From Leishmania martiniquensis (lineage: Eukaryota > Euglenozoa > Kinetoplastea > Trypanosomatida > Trypanosomatidae): DNA of 64,000 nucleotides. Both the position numbers and the translations under genes were made by a program. The notes under the pieces were generated by a model. It was not told the origin of the DNA and ran no database searches. It saw only the letters and a list, made by a program, of their open reading frames with translations. Location: the NCBI RefSeq assembly GCF_017916325.1, contig NC_090170.1:1895501-1959500 (forward strand), in the 5' to 3' direction. Positions 43,112-52,534 of the stretch are shown one piece after another; position 1 is the first letter of the stretch, and every line of letters starts with the position of its first letter.

Positions 43112-43618
43112 ATGAGCGATCGATCTTCAGACGACGAAGACGTTGTAGTGCTGCAGGTGTGTGCGAATAGACACTGCCAGGGCATTGATGACCTCGAGTT
43201 CGACGAGGAAACAAACCAGAGCTACTGCGGGCGATGTCGCGCGCTCTACGCGCGAACGGAGACGGAGGGCTTTCGCGTTCTGCTCTCGAGTGACGATCTC
43301 AACCTCGTGAAGCTCATTTTTGACCTGTTTGACCGAAATCGGTGCGGCTTCTGGACGTACCAAGAGTGGAACGCGTTTCAGGAAGTGACAGACCGCGGAG
43401 CGGATGGCCCGATAGAGTCCTCGTCTGCATTGAAGGAGTTTTTCAAGGAGGAATACGACATCGAAATTAGCGCGCACGGCAAGGATGGCGCGGTTATCCT
43501 TTTGGTCGATCTGGAGAACATGTACGGGGGCTACCTGTTCAACAACGTAGACGCGCTGGTGGAAGACAGCGAGGCCATGGAAGATCAGGGGCTGCTGCAC
43601 ACAGGGGTGCTGGAGTAG
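43112..43618 (+). CDS. Small zinc-ribbon plus EF-hand-like protein
   Basis: A 168-aa acidic protein. Residues 17-42 contain C17-x4-C22-x16-C39-x2-C42, a plausible zinc-ribbon knuckle pair. Residues 63-90 form an EF-hand-like helix-loop-helix: the loop D74-R-N-R-C-G-F-W-T-Y-Q-E85 keeps D1, N3, G6, T9 and E12 but has cysteine at position 5, where an acidic or polar ligand is usual, so calcium affinity may be reduced. A degenerate second hand (HGKDGAVILLVDLE, about 122-135) follows, then an acidic tail. The function is unknown; calcium-responsive binding to a partner is a reasonable inference. The ATG comes 97 nt after a strong acceptor, which supports the start. No membrane segment or signal peptide is seen. 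Confidence 0.85.
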   Translation: MSDRSSDDEDVVVLQVCANRHCQGIDDLEFDEETNQSYCGRCRALYARTETEGFRVLLSSDDLNLVKLIFDLFDRNRCGFWTYQEWNAFQEVTDRGADGPIESSSALKEFFKEEYDIEISAHGKDGAVILLVDLENMYGGYLFNNVDALVEDSEAMEDQGLLHTGVLE

Positions 43619-44769
43619 AAGGACCGTTGCGGACATGCAGAAGAGAGAACCAGACGGCCCTGGCCGTGCGCCACTGAACGGCACATCATTCATGTTTCGC
43701 CAACCGCCATCTTCACGAGGGCAACGGCTTCTCTACGTTTGCTTTTATATCGTGCCTCGTAGGCACATTGTGGGTCAAGAGAACCGCACCCGATACCTTT
43801 CTCACGCGTAGGTTTGGTGCCGACGTGTTTTTGATGCTTGTCCTTATTATCCGATGCGTTCTTCTCATCTCACTCCCTCGAGGCGTCCGCGAAGAAAAAG
43901 ATGAGCTGTGCGGCCATGTGTAATATGTGCTCGTAGGCAACACGCAGCTGAACGTAGAGCCAGGCGGAATCTCGGGCGCGTTTCCCATTTTCTTAGTCTC
44001 GCGCCCCTACCGAGTGAGGCACGGTCCCTCTGTCATCTCTTGGCGTGCGCACTTACACACACACAATCCAAAAGACTCAGGCCACTAGAGCACCAAATAC
44101 TTCGCTATATCACACTGTTGTTCCTCCTTACCAGTGGACGAATTACTGACTTGAAGAACGCTGTCCCGTCATTGAATCGCATGCGCTTTTTTTGCGCGTT
44201 TATTTGCCCCCCCCCCCACACACACACTCACTCACATGCACATTCGGTACGACATCACTTCTTTCGCAGTCTTTCTGATTGTGCGGGGCCATTCCTTTTC
44301 CGTTTTTTTGTATGTTTAAATGTTTTCCTCTCTTTTGTACACTCGACGTCATTTTTGTGACTTTTCTTTGTTCGAACCTCCTCCCTTCTCTCACCCCTCC
44401 CTCTATCCCTTCAGATTCTCACTCGGCGAAGAAAAAAGGTGCTGCTGCGGCGTCGCCGGTTATACAAGCGATGCTGACGAGGATGAGCCGCCAGCCCATA
44501 CGCACGCCCTCCCATGTACGTAGCCGGAAAAAAAAAGGGAAGCGCATAGGTGCCGGGCGGCAATGGAGACGACAATAAAGAAAATAAGCAAGTAGAAAGC
44601 AGCCTCTTCACAGAAACGAACAGATTATTTTTCAGCGCTCCGCATGAGCGCGCTGCATTCTGTCCCCATACGGAGTCCTCCGCCTCTCCTCCCCCCTTCT
44701 CCTGCCCTTCACAGCGACTGCAACGCCCGTCTTACTTTCCAACGTTTCTTGATTCTTCTACGGACCACC
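43619..44769. other. Intergenic DNA before repeat B3
   Basis: About 1.15 kb with no gene seen, likely the 3' UTR of the EF-hand gene. It contains a C11-(AC)n tract at 44207-44227. Confidence 0.6.
44207..44227 (+). repeat. Poly-C/(AC)n compound tract
   Basis: A run of 11 C followed by about five AC units. The same C-run-then-AC arrangement recurs at 48414 and 61222. Confidence 0.9.
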
Positions 44770-45325
44770 GATGCCCCCATGCGTAGCGGCATCGGGGAGG
44801 TGCGCCACCCCACTCTCTCCAGGCAGAGGGGGGAGGAGGCCGCACAGCCTTCTTGTTCTATGCGAGCGGCCGAGCTCCGCGTGCTGCGGCGACAGGGTCA
44901 AGCAGCTCCGGCGGATGGGAACGCAGAGCAGCGTGCGGCTGCTGATGTCGGCGGCCGGACCCTCGATGGCGGCGCGTCGGGGCGGCCTGCGACGGTGAAG
45001 ACGCCTGTGCGGCGGGCATGACGGTGTGCGTGTGTGTGTGTGTGCCAGCGTCGCTCGATCGTGTCTCACCCTGCCTCCGCTGCCGGCCGACGTGTGGAGC
45101 GTGAGGCAGCCCTGGCGGGGGAGCGGGTGTGAGAGAGGGCGTGCGGCTCTGTGGCGGCGAGGGCTGGAGGCTGTTGTTGTGCTCAGATGATGGAGCCGCG
45201 CGGGTCGCTGTAACGGGTGTGGGCACGGCTGCTTCGCGCAGCACGAGTGCCCTGCGGCGGGCTGCATGGAGTGGAGCTGGGCCCCTCTTCCGTGGGAGAG
45301 GCGGATGCATGGAAATGCGAAAAAA
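44770..45325 (+). repeat. Repeat B, copy 3 (556 bp, long 3' end)
   Basis: Offset +22453 from copy 1 throughout. The first ~40 bp differ at several positions (last difference at 44807); after that it reads as identical to copy 1, including the long 3' end closing in an A run (6 A versus 5 in copy 1). Differences confined to one end suggest gene conversion or recombination among copies. Confidence 0.9.
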
Positions 45326-45390
45326 GATGTTCGGCGGTCCTCTGCTCCTCAGATGGCCGCTTTCTGTTCCTCGAACGTGAACCATTTTCT

Positions 45391-45430
45391 GTGTGTGTAT
45401 GTATGTATGTGTTTGTGTGTGTGTGTGTCT
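45391..45430 (+). repeat. (GT)n/(GTAT)n tract
   Basis: Imperfect GT and GTAT units directly downstream of repeat B3. Confidence 0.85.
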
Positions 45431-47191
45431 GCACATTGCACGTTGTTCATACTGCTCTCCGCCATTCTATGGCTGTCACACATCTGCTCATGTCGCAGTT
45501 TTTCTTGTTCCTTTCTTTCCCCCTTTTCCGGTTGTTATCTTCGTGTTCTTCCTTCGCCCACTTTAACCGTCTTTTAATATACGCTGAAGATTTAGGAAAG
45601 GCTCTCACTTCTCTGTTCTTTCTCGGACCCTTTTTCTTGTTATGTGCGCGTGTGTGTCTGTGTAAGTGTGCTCTGTGTTTGGAGTCACTGCCCTTCTCTT
45701 CTCCCTGCCCTCCTCCTTCAGCTACCGCCTTTGTTTCGTGTCTCCCACTCCTCTTCCTGTTATGTTCGTCTTGTTTTACTTCGCTAGAGTGGACGCGTGG
45801 CTGCTGCAAGACTATACAGCAGAGTGTTTCTCGCGCCTATGGGCATGCGAGGCGGCAACCGAATAAAAAGGCCCATTGATTGCTTGACTCGTCCTCTGTT
45901 CTTCCTCGAGCTCTTTTTTTCTCGTTATGCCTTCCCGCTCCTCTCTCTCTCTCATGTCTGCACGTGCGCCCCCCTCTCTCTCATTCACTCACTGTTGGCC
46001 GGCACCTTTTTGCCCATAGCAGCCGTCGCGAGCTCCTTTCTCGACTGTCTCCCATCGCTGGCACAGCGACGCGAGCTCCTCGTCGTTTCGTCTCGTCCCC
46101 CTTCTCTTCATCTCCCCCGCTCTTCTCCGTCCTTCGTGATGCGCTGTCCCTGCGGCGTGCGAGTTGTTCTTCTATTTATTTCGCTCATGGAAGGTGGAGA
46201 TGGGGATCAGTCCAGGGAACTACGGGGGAAGGGGGCAGAAGGAGATAGACGGTGCTCGGTGCAAGTTACTGTCCTGGGCGTCACGCGCTTGCGCCCCCTC
46301 TCGACATGCTCATTTCTGTGCTCCACTGGCCGCAGGAGGACCGCATCACTAGCGGTTGTCTGGCATACGCGATGCCGTGCGCGGAGGCGACACGGAGGTG
46401 TGCATTCAGAGAAATTAGACTGAAATCAGATATCAAAAAGAAAAAAGAATCGGAGCGATCACACTGCGCAAAAGGACGTCTGCGAAGGACCGACCGCCTG
46501 CGGGGGGAAACGGGGAAAATCGCTCCATCTCCCTCCCCCACCCATCTACACACACACACAAATACATGAGAAAGTATGGTGGGCTGAGCAGCGCCTCCTT
46601 AACTGTCCAGGGACCACCTCTACCCGACCCCCTACGGCAGAACGCAAGTAGCAGAGATGGGGGACGCACTTATTCTTGGAGCGCTGCTCTTTGGTGTGCG
46701 TACGAGTCAGTGGGGTGTGTGCGCATCCTTGGGATGGTGCCCCATCTCCATCGAAGCGCTTCTCTGTCTCCACTGCCCGTGCCAGCTGTGCCCCTCCCCT
46801 TTGCCTCTTTGGACCGGCGGTGGCAACCTCCCTAGTCTCTCCCGCTCTCTGATGACAAACATCTCTAGCGCCGTTTCATGCCTTACCTCCCCCCGCCTAT
46901 CTCGTCCGCTGTCTTCTGTCGACGCATCCTCACTCTGCTGCCTCGATGTACAGAACACTCCCCCTTTACTGAAGGGAGGCATCTCATCTTCGTTTATATT
47001 GGGTGCTCCCTTACCCTCGCCGCTACTTGGCGGATCCCTATTTCTGCTGAAGACAGTTTACTGTTGGCCCCGTTTCTCGCCGGAACGGGGCCGCGTACAC
47101 CTGCGGTAATTGCTGTGGTGACTCTGACGACGCCATCTGGCTCGCATTCGGGCCTTCCCAGGTGACTCGCTCACTCTCCTCCTGCGCTTGC

Positions 47192-47193
47192 AG
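47192..47193 (+). promoter_or_regulatory. Predicted spliced-leader acceptor for the 172-aa gene
   Basis: A pyrimidine-rich stretch (47167-47190) ends in GCAG at 47193, only about 25 nt before the first ATG at 47218. If used, this excludes any longer N-terminus. Confidence 0.5.
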
Positions 47194-47217
47194 GAAAGGC
47201 GTGTCTACTCGGCGTTC

Positions 47218-47736
47218 ATGATGAGCTTTTTCGAACGTCCGCATCGCCTCATGTCAGCCTCTAGTGTGGTGATGGGGCTAAAGCCGGAGACGCTGCGCGA
47301 GATTGATGACTATGCCGTGTGGATGGAGAAGGTCCGCGCAGAGCTCGTCGCCATATACGGCGAGGGGGCCATGGAATCGGAAGTGTCGCACATTACGTAC
47401 GCGACCAGCGATGACCCCACCCACTTTTCCTCCCGGATCACCGGGGAAGTATTTGAGCGCTTGCGTGGCTACAAGGCCCTTCTTGGAAAGGCTGACTCGA
47501 TCAAGAGGCAGCGAGCTGACAAGATGCAATTGCAGGAGGTCATGGAGGCGGCTATTAGGCTGGACACCCATGGGGGAAAGTCTCTCCGTCAGCAGCAGCG
47601 TGATCTGCGCAGACTAAAAGAAAGCATCGCTCAGCTGAATCGTCAAGAAGCGGAGGCCAAGTACCAGCTGGCTTGCCTCTCACCGCAGCTCAAGAACATC
47701 TTCATGGCGGACGCCATCCGCGTCTGCTTTCTGTGA
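47218..47736 (+). CDS. Small coiled-coil hypothetical protein
   Basis: 172 aa starting at the first of two consecutive ATGs just after a strong acceptor. The N-terminal 90 residues are mixed alpha/beta in character (LKPETLREIDDYAVWMEKVRAELVAIYG is an amphipathic helix). From about residue 95 the protein is strongly helical and charged, with heptad-like spacing in LRQQQRDLRRLKESIAQLNRQEAEAKYQLACL (about 128-159), a likely coiled coil. No known domain, signal or membrane segment is seen. It is flanked by repeats B3 and B4, the closest pair of direct copies, so its copy number could change most easily. Confidence 0.78.
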   Translation: MMSFFERPHRLMSASSVVMGLKPETLREIDDYAVWMEKVRAELVAIYGEGAMESEVSHITYATSDDPTHFSSRITGEVFERLRGYKALLGKADSIKRQRADKMQLQEVMEAAIRLDTHGGKSLRQQQRDLRRLKESIAQLNRQEAEAKYQLACLSPQLKNIFMADAIRVCFL

Positions 47737-48876
47737 AAACAGCAGAGCCCACGTGGGGCAACACTGGTCGCACCCACCGCACAGCATTGTGGAAGCCGCA
47801 TTGGCAAGTCGAACAGCGCTCCGGCTCTCAGAGGAGGTTGACCAGAGAGCACTGCAGCATACTTCTCTCCCAGGATGGCGTTCGCGGGGACGCTGGCCGT
47901 CTCACAGACGCCGACCACAATGCCGCGACTCCCTCCACCTTACCATTCAGTGACCCCTCTCCTGGGCTGCTCGTCTGCTTTTTCAGGGCTGATGCTTATG
48001 TGCTGACATCTTCGTTTCAAGCGCGTGTCTGCGTTGAATGTACAGTAGCGTGAGCTCCATCGATGAGCTACTTGCAAGCGATTCACAAAATGAGGTGCGC
48101 TCGTGAGGCAGCACATATTTTTCCGCGGTGGTGTGGCGCTGACTTTGGAAACGATGATAGCCGCAGTGGTTGTGGCGTGCCCTGCAACTTCCTGCTGCGC
48201 ACCGGCAGTCGGCAGCCGCAGCTACACTCGCTACCCATCGATACACAAATCAGTCTGCATGCAAGCAGAAACGTCTGTGTGTGTGTGTGTATGGACGTTC
48301 TCACCTCCACCCCTCTTTCGTCCCTGGCGCTCTTCTTGTTTTCATTTTGTGCCCTACTTTTTCTTCGCGGCTGCGATAGGCATGTCCTGTCTGTACATGG
48401 GCGTGAGCCCCCGCCCCCCCCCCCCCCCCCCACACACGGCTGCCTCTACTGGGCCTGACTGATCGCGCACGCCAACGCCGCCTTTTCAATGTATTATTGA
48501 ATTTGTGAGAAAGGAGGCAGAAGCGGTGCGACCAGCGCAAGAGGGCTCTGAGGTGTCTGCGTGTGTGTGTGTGTGTCTTACCTGCCTTTGTCCCCGGTGC
48601 GTCTTTGTGTGCGAGTCAAGATGCCGCCCTAAAGAAAGCCGTCTTTTTGTGTCTGTGTGGGGACAGAAAAAAATCGGATTACAACTGCTGTGGCTCTCAG
48701 AGAATGTTTGAAACGACGCTTTCCTTGGGTGGATGGCGCCACACTATGGCCACAAACACGAGCAGCGCACCATCCAAAACGCAATCGCCTCCATTCGCAG
48801 CCCCCATGCAACTTCTGCGCAGGGCATGCTCCGTGCCCAGCAGAAAACATATAGCTTTTTTTTCCCTCTGCTCTTG
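47737..48876. other. Intergenic DNA before repeat B4
   Basis: About 1.1 kb with no gene seen, probably the 3' UTR of the 172-aa gene. It contains an 18-C run followed by AC units at 48414-48437 and a GT tract near 48561-48575. Confidence 0.6.
48414..48437 (+). repeat. C18-(AC)n compound tract
   Basis: 18 consecutive C followed by three AC units, the longest homopolymer noticed here. It would be G18 on the other strand and could be subject to assembly error. Confidence 0.9.
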
Positions 48877-49376
48877 GCCGCCCCACTCTCTCCAGGCAGA
48901 GGGGGGAGGAGGCCGCACAGCCTTCTTGTTCTATGCGAGCGGCCGAGCTCCGCGTGCTGCGGCGACAGGGTCAAGCAGCTCCGGCGGATGGGAACGCAGA
49001 GCAGCGTGCGGCTGCTGATGTCGGCGGCCGGACCCTCGATGGCGGCGCGTCGGGGCGGCCTGCGACGGTGAAGACGCCTGTGCGGCGGGCATGACGGTGT
49101 GCGTGTGTGTGTGTGTGCCAGCGTCGCTCGATCGTGTCTCACCCTGCCTCCGCTGCCGGCCGACGTGTGGAGCGTGAGGCAGCCCTGGCGGGGGAGCGGG
49201 TGTGAGAGAGGGCGTGCGGCTCTGTGGCGGCGAGGGCTGGAGGCTGTTGTTGTGCTCAGATGATGGAGCCGCGCGGGTCGCTGTAACGGGTGTGGGCACG
49301 GCTGCTTCGCGCAGCACGAGTGCCCTGCGGCGGGCTGCATGGAGTGGAGCTGAAGGCGCTCAATGGGAAACGTATG
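48877..49376 (+). repeat. Repeat B, copy 4 (500 bp, 5'-truncated)
   Basis: Begins 34 bp inside the unit relative to copy 1 and carries the short 3' end shared with copy 2. An 8-bp direct repeat (CTCTGCTC) lies just outside both ends (48866-48873 and 49379-49386) and could be a target-site duplication, though pyrimidine-rich flanks make chance matches easy. 5' truncation with a kept 3' end is the expected pattern for target-primed reverse transcription. Confidence 0.9.
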
Positions 49377-49599
49377 TTCTCTGCTCCCCACTTTCTTTTT
49401 CCCTCTAGCCAACGCATCTTTTTTTCTTCTTATCCGCTCTGCTCGGGTCGCCAACTCGCTGACTTTGCGGTACGAAAGCTGCAGCGATCTGGCCGTTTTC
49501 TTCGAGGTGCTTCTGGGAACTATTAGGCGAGCAACAGATACTTGCACGGTGACACAAAACTCAGCGTTCTTTCGTTGTCCGTTATTCTCCTCTATCCGC

Positions 49600-49601
49600 A
49601 G
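49600..49601 (+). promoter_or_regulatory. Predicted spliced-leader acceptor for PRORP
   Basis: The pyrimidine tract 49568-49598 ends in CGCAG, about 208 nt before the ATG. A second AG at 49674-49675 is an alternative. Confidence 0.4.
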
Positions 49602-49808
49602 CACGGGCCCATTTCGTAGGTGCGGCCCTGGTCTTTTCGTCGAGCTCCGCTGATCTATTTGGCGTCGTCTCGCAGGAGCTGAAAGGCGCAGGGCTTCTCG
49701 AGCTGCGATGTCTGCCTTCTGAAGCCGGTTCGGTCGATTCCTGACGTCGGGTCTTTCCCCCTCTCCTGTGTTATTTGGTTGCCGTCCCTTTCCTCTTTTA
49801 CACGAGGC

Positions 49809-51575
49809 ATGGGCCTGTCGCCTCATAATGACGGCAGTGCGCCTGCAGCTAAGCGACCGCGTCACGAAGCTGCTCCCGACATTTCCGCTGATGTGAGTGA
49901 CATTCCTGAGGTGAAGCTGCTGATTGCGCAGAACAACGCGCAAGTCCGTCCAAAGCACCGTCGCCATCAGCGAGACTTTCTGAACCACGCCTTTGATGAA
50001 CTAGGCGCGGCTGCGAAGCAGGACCCGAGCAAGGCGGAGGTGGTCCTGAGCTTTCTTGCAGAGATGGCCGAAAAGCATCAGGAGCTGCCGCGCAACACCG
50101 TATTAGCAAAGGTGCTGTACATGTGGTGCACGCCGCAGCTGGCGAATTGGGGGATTCGCGTCGTGCAGACTCTTCTGGGCAACCAGACGAAACTGCCGAC
50201 GGCCTTCCTTGCTGCGTTTGACGAGCGCGTCGCCGCTGTGGCGCTCCGGCTTGCTGTGAAGGCGACGGCTGTTGATGTTGCGCTGCTCTGGCGCATCTTG
50301 GACGCTCTCCCGGCGGATGCCTTCAAGCGTCGCGTCTTCCATCCCCTCTTCGAGTACTGCCGTAGCGCCGCTGACGTGCCGCTGTGCTTTGAGTTCTTCG
50401 ACATGGCGCGCGCAAAGGCGCTGGAGATGTGGGACAATGATTACAACGAAATTCTTCACACTCTCGCCGCCGCCCGCGACAGGGCTGCTCTGACGGCGGC
50501 CGAGGCTGCGGAGCGCACTAATGTTATCCTGGATGAGATGACGAGGCATCACCCTGTTCTGGGGGCCGCAAACGCGCAGCTGGTTCGGGAGTTGCTCGGC
50601 GGCACTGTGGCGCTGGTCAGTGACGACGGTGTTTGTTCTCACTGCGGCGAACAGCTGCAGAGCTTCGACCTGACTCCCGAGGACCGAGCAGTGCTAGTGC
50701 ATGACCTTGTCGAGAAGCTCGTCAAGCCTCGGTTGCAGGGCTCCAGCCGCTACGAGCCAGACGCCGGGGTGACGGCAGACACCATACGCCAACGGTGGAC
50801 AGAGTTTGGGGAATTCAAGGCGGCGGCCGAAAAGATGTCGTACGACACGGTCATCGACGGTGCGAATATAGGTTACTACGGGCTGAGCAGCTGGTACACC
50901 GAGGCCAAGGATGCGCTGCTGCGCACCCGCGGTGTTGATCCGTCCTCGGTACCCTCGGTAGAGCGCTTGAATGTGCCCTTCCCCGTCGACGTGGCTCCAA
51001 AATTTTCCCTCATTGAGGACATGCGCGCCACGGCCGAGCGTAATGGCAAGAAGGCAGTGATCGTTCTGCACAGCCGCCACCTGGCGCACCCCACTCCGGA
51101 AAACGCAATGTATGCGTCGAGGTGGCGGGCTTTGGATGCGTTGCTGCCGAGCCCCGCGTTTCTGAACGACGACTACTGCTGGCTATACGCTGTGCTGACG
51201 CGGCAGGATTCGTGCATCATCTCTAACGATCAGATGCGCGATCACTACTTCACAGTGTTGCAGCCGCGCTTCTTTCTGCGGTGGCGGCAGAGACACCGCA
51301 TCACGTATAAGGCACTTTACAATAAGATGTCGAAGGCCGTCACATTGCGGATTCATCTGCCGCGAGCGTACTCGGTCTGGGTGCAAGCGTGCGGGGCAGC
51401 ATCTCAGCGTCACTGGCACGTTCCCTTCATCTCGAACATCGATGTCATTCATCAGGCCACAAATCAAACCGTCACAACGAGCGCAGACGTCGATTTAGGC
51501 AAGGACGGAGATGACGAGTGCACGGATTGGATCTGCACGCGGTGCCGCTCTCAGACTCAGGACGCATGGTCGTGA
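49809..51575 (+). CDS. PRORP: Protein-only RNase P (PRORP)
   Basis: This enzyme removes 5' leaders from precursor tRNAs as a single protein. The 588-aa product has a helical, PPR-like middle (about 60-265), a central zinc-binding half (C276-SH-C279), and an NYN metallonuclease domain (about 346-520) with VIDGANIGYYG (D350), FLNDDYCW (D454/D455) and ISNDQMRDHYF (D474), matching the four catalytic aspartates of Arabidopsis PRORP1. The second half of the zinc site is probably H536 with the C-terminal CTRC (C576/C579). Trypanosomes have a nuclear and a mitochondrial PRORP. Here the N-terminus carries KRPRH (15-19), a nuclear-localisation-like cluster, and no obvious presequence, so a nuclear enzyme is favoured. 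The ATG at 49809 is the first in frame; the extension upstream begins at TTG. Confidence 0.93.
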   Translation: MGLSPHNDGSAPAAKRPRHEAAPDISADVSDIPEVKLLIAQNNAQVRPKHRRHQRDFLNHAFDELGAAAKQDPSKAEVVLSFLAEMAEKHQELPRNTVLAKVLYMWCTPQLANWGIRVVQTLLGNQTKLPTAFLAAFDERVAAVALRLAVKATAVDVALLWRILDALPADAFKRRVFHPLFEYCRSAADVPLCFEFFDMARAKALEMWDNDYNEILHTLAAARDRAALTAAEAAERTNVILDEMTRHHPVLGAANAQLVRELLGGTVALVSDDGVCSHCGEQLQSFDLTPEDRAVLVHDLVEKLVKPRLQGSSRYEPDAGVTADTIRQRWTEFGEFKAAAEKMSYDTVIDGANIGYYGLSSWYTEAKDALLRTRGVDPSSVPSVERLNVPFPVDVAPKFSLIEDMRATAERNGKKAVIVLHSRHLAHPTPENAMYASRWRALDALLPSPAFLNDDYCWLYAVLTRQDSCIISNDQMRDHYFTVLQPRFFLRWRQRHRITYKALYNKMSKAVTLRIHLPRAYSVWVQACGAASQRHWHVPFISNIDVIHQATNQTVTTSADVDLGKDGDDECTDWICTRCRSQTQDAWS

Positions 51576-52282
51576 CGCTTCCCTCATTTCTCAAGATGCA
51601 GGCTCTACAACTCACGGCGTGATGGTATGCTGTGCCTTGCGGCGCGTGGAGCTCGTGGCGCACCGCCGCACTGTCGGGCATCGTCTTCGAGGGCCTTCTC
51701 GGGCCTGTGTATCTGCGTCAGGCATCCAAAGGGCCGCTGCGGCTGTCTACAAAGGGTTCTGAGGTTGGGAGCACGGTCACTTTCTGGAGTACCCCCCCCC
51801 GCTGTCTCGGTTACGTGAGCGTCTAAACCGTTTAATCCGCGAAGCACGCGAGATACCTGCCTCCTGAGCGAGCAAGTCTCTCTTTCTTTCCGCTTAGAAT
51901 GCTGCTGCTGAGGGGGGAAAGCGACCTTAAGATTGGCACTTCGCTGCTGCGTGACGGAATGGAGGGCGTGCGTGTGCTGCGCTTCACAAGGGGGTGCGCT
52001 TGCCGCCTAAGCGGCTCAAGCATCTCCTCTTTGGTACTCTGCGCGTTTCTTTTTTCGCTTATCTCGCGTGTCATCCATATGTCCGCAAGACTGTGCTCAC
52101 ATGGCCTGCTCGTATGTCTCCCACTCATCTCCCACTCCTCGACCTTTGGCTTTTCCTCCTCCTGAACCCTCCATTCGTCGCATCCGCTACACGGCTGCCG
52201 CTGCTGCTGCTCTCTCGAATCCAACCCATCGGCATGTGACGCGTCATCCACAGGCCTTCTTTCCTCTACGCGTGACGCCAAA
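51576..52282. other. Intergenic DNA between PRORP and eL37
   Basis: 707 bp with no gene seen; a pyrimidine-rich tract before 52250 serves the next gene. Confidence 0.6.
52252..52253 (+). promoter_or_regulatory. Predicted spliced-leader acceptor for eL37
   Basis: CCACAG ending at 52253 leaves a short 5' UTR of about 30 nt, as is common for ribosomal-protein genes. The pyrimidine tract at 52126-52160 lies somewhat far upstream, so the site is tentative. Confidence 0.35.
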
Positions 52283-52534
52283 ATGACGAAGGGTACCACG
52301 TCGATGGGTCAGCGCCACGGGCGCACGCACATCCTGTGCCGCCGCTGTGGCCGCAACGCCTACCACGTCCAGTGGGAGCGCTGCGCCGCCTGCGCCTACC
52401 CGCGCGCTAGCCGCCGTCGCTACAACTGGTCCGTGAAGGCTATCAAGCGCCGCCGCACCGGCACCGGCCGCTGCCGCTACCTGAAGGTGGTGAACCGTCG
52501 CATCGCCAACCACTTCAAGACCCCTAAGGCGTGA
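52283..52534 (+). CDS. RPL37: 60S ribosomal protein eL37
   Basis: An 83-aa, very basic protein with the full eL37 signature: MTKGTTSMGQRHGRTHILCRRCGR start, a zinc ribbon with C19, C22, C34 and C37, and the YNWSVKAIKRRRTGTGR segment that penetrates the large-subunit rRNA. Length and start agree with the family; the initiator Met would be removed. Codons are strongly GC-biased, as expected of a highly expressed gene. It is a single copy in this window. Confidence 0.98.
   Translation: MTKGTTSMGQRHGRTHILCRRCGRNAYHVQWERCAACAYPRASRRRYNWSVKAIKRRRTGTGRCRYLKVVNRRIANHFKTPKA

Larger units (their letters stand above)
45326..47217. other. Intergenic DNA, no gene seen (1.9 kb)
   Basis: Starts with a GT/GTAT tract (about 45391-45430), then T/C-rich sequence, and ends with the acceptor of the 172-aa gene. 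ORFs are low-complexity. Confidence 0.6.

Noticed and set aside
44366..44378. tRNA B-box-like sequence
   Set aside because: The surrounding DNA does not fold as a tRNA and there is no A box at the proper distance.
48744..49988. 414-aa minus-strand frame across repeat B4 and the PRORP 5' end
   Set aside because: It overlaps the well-supported PRORP gene on the opposite strand and is a composite of repeat and UTR sequence.
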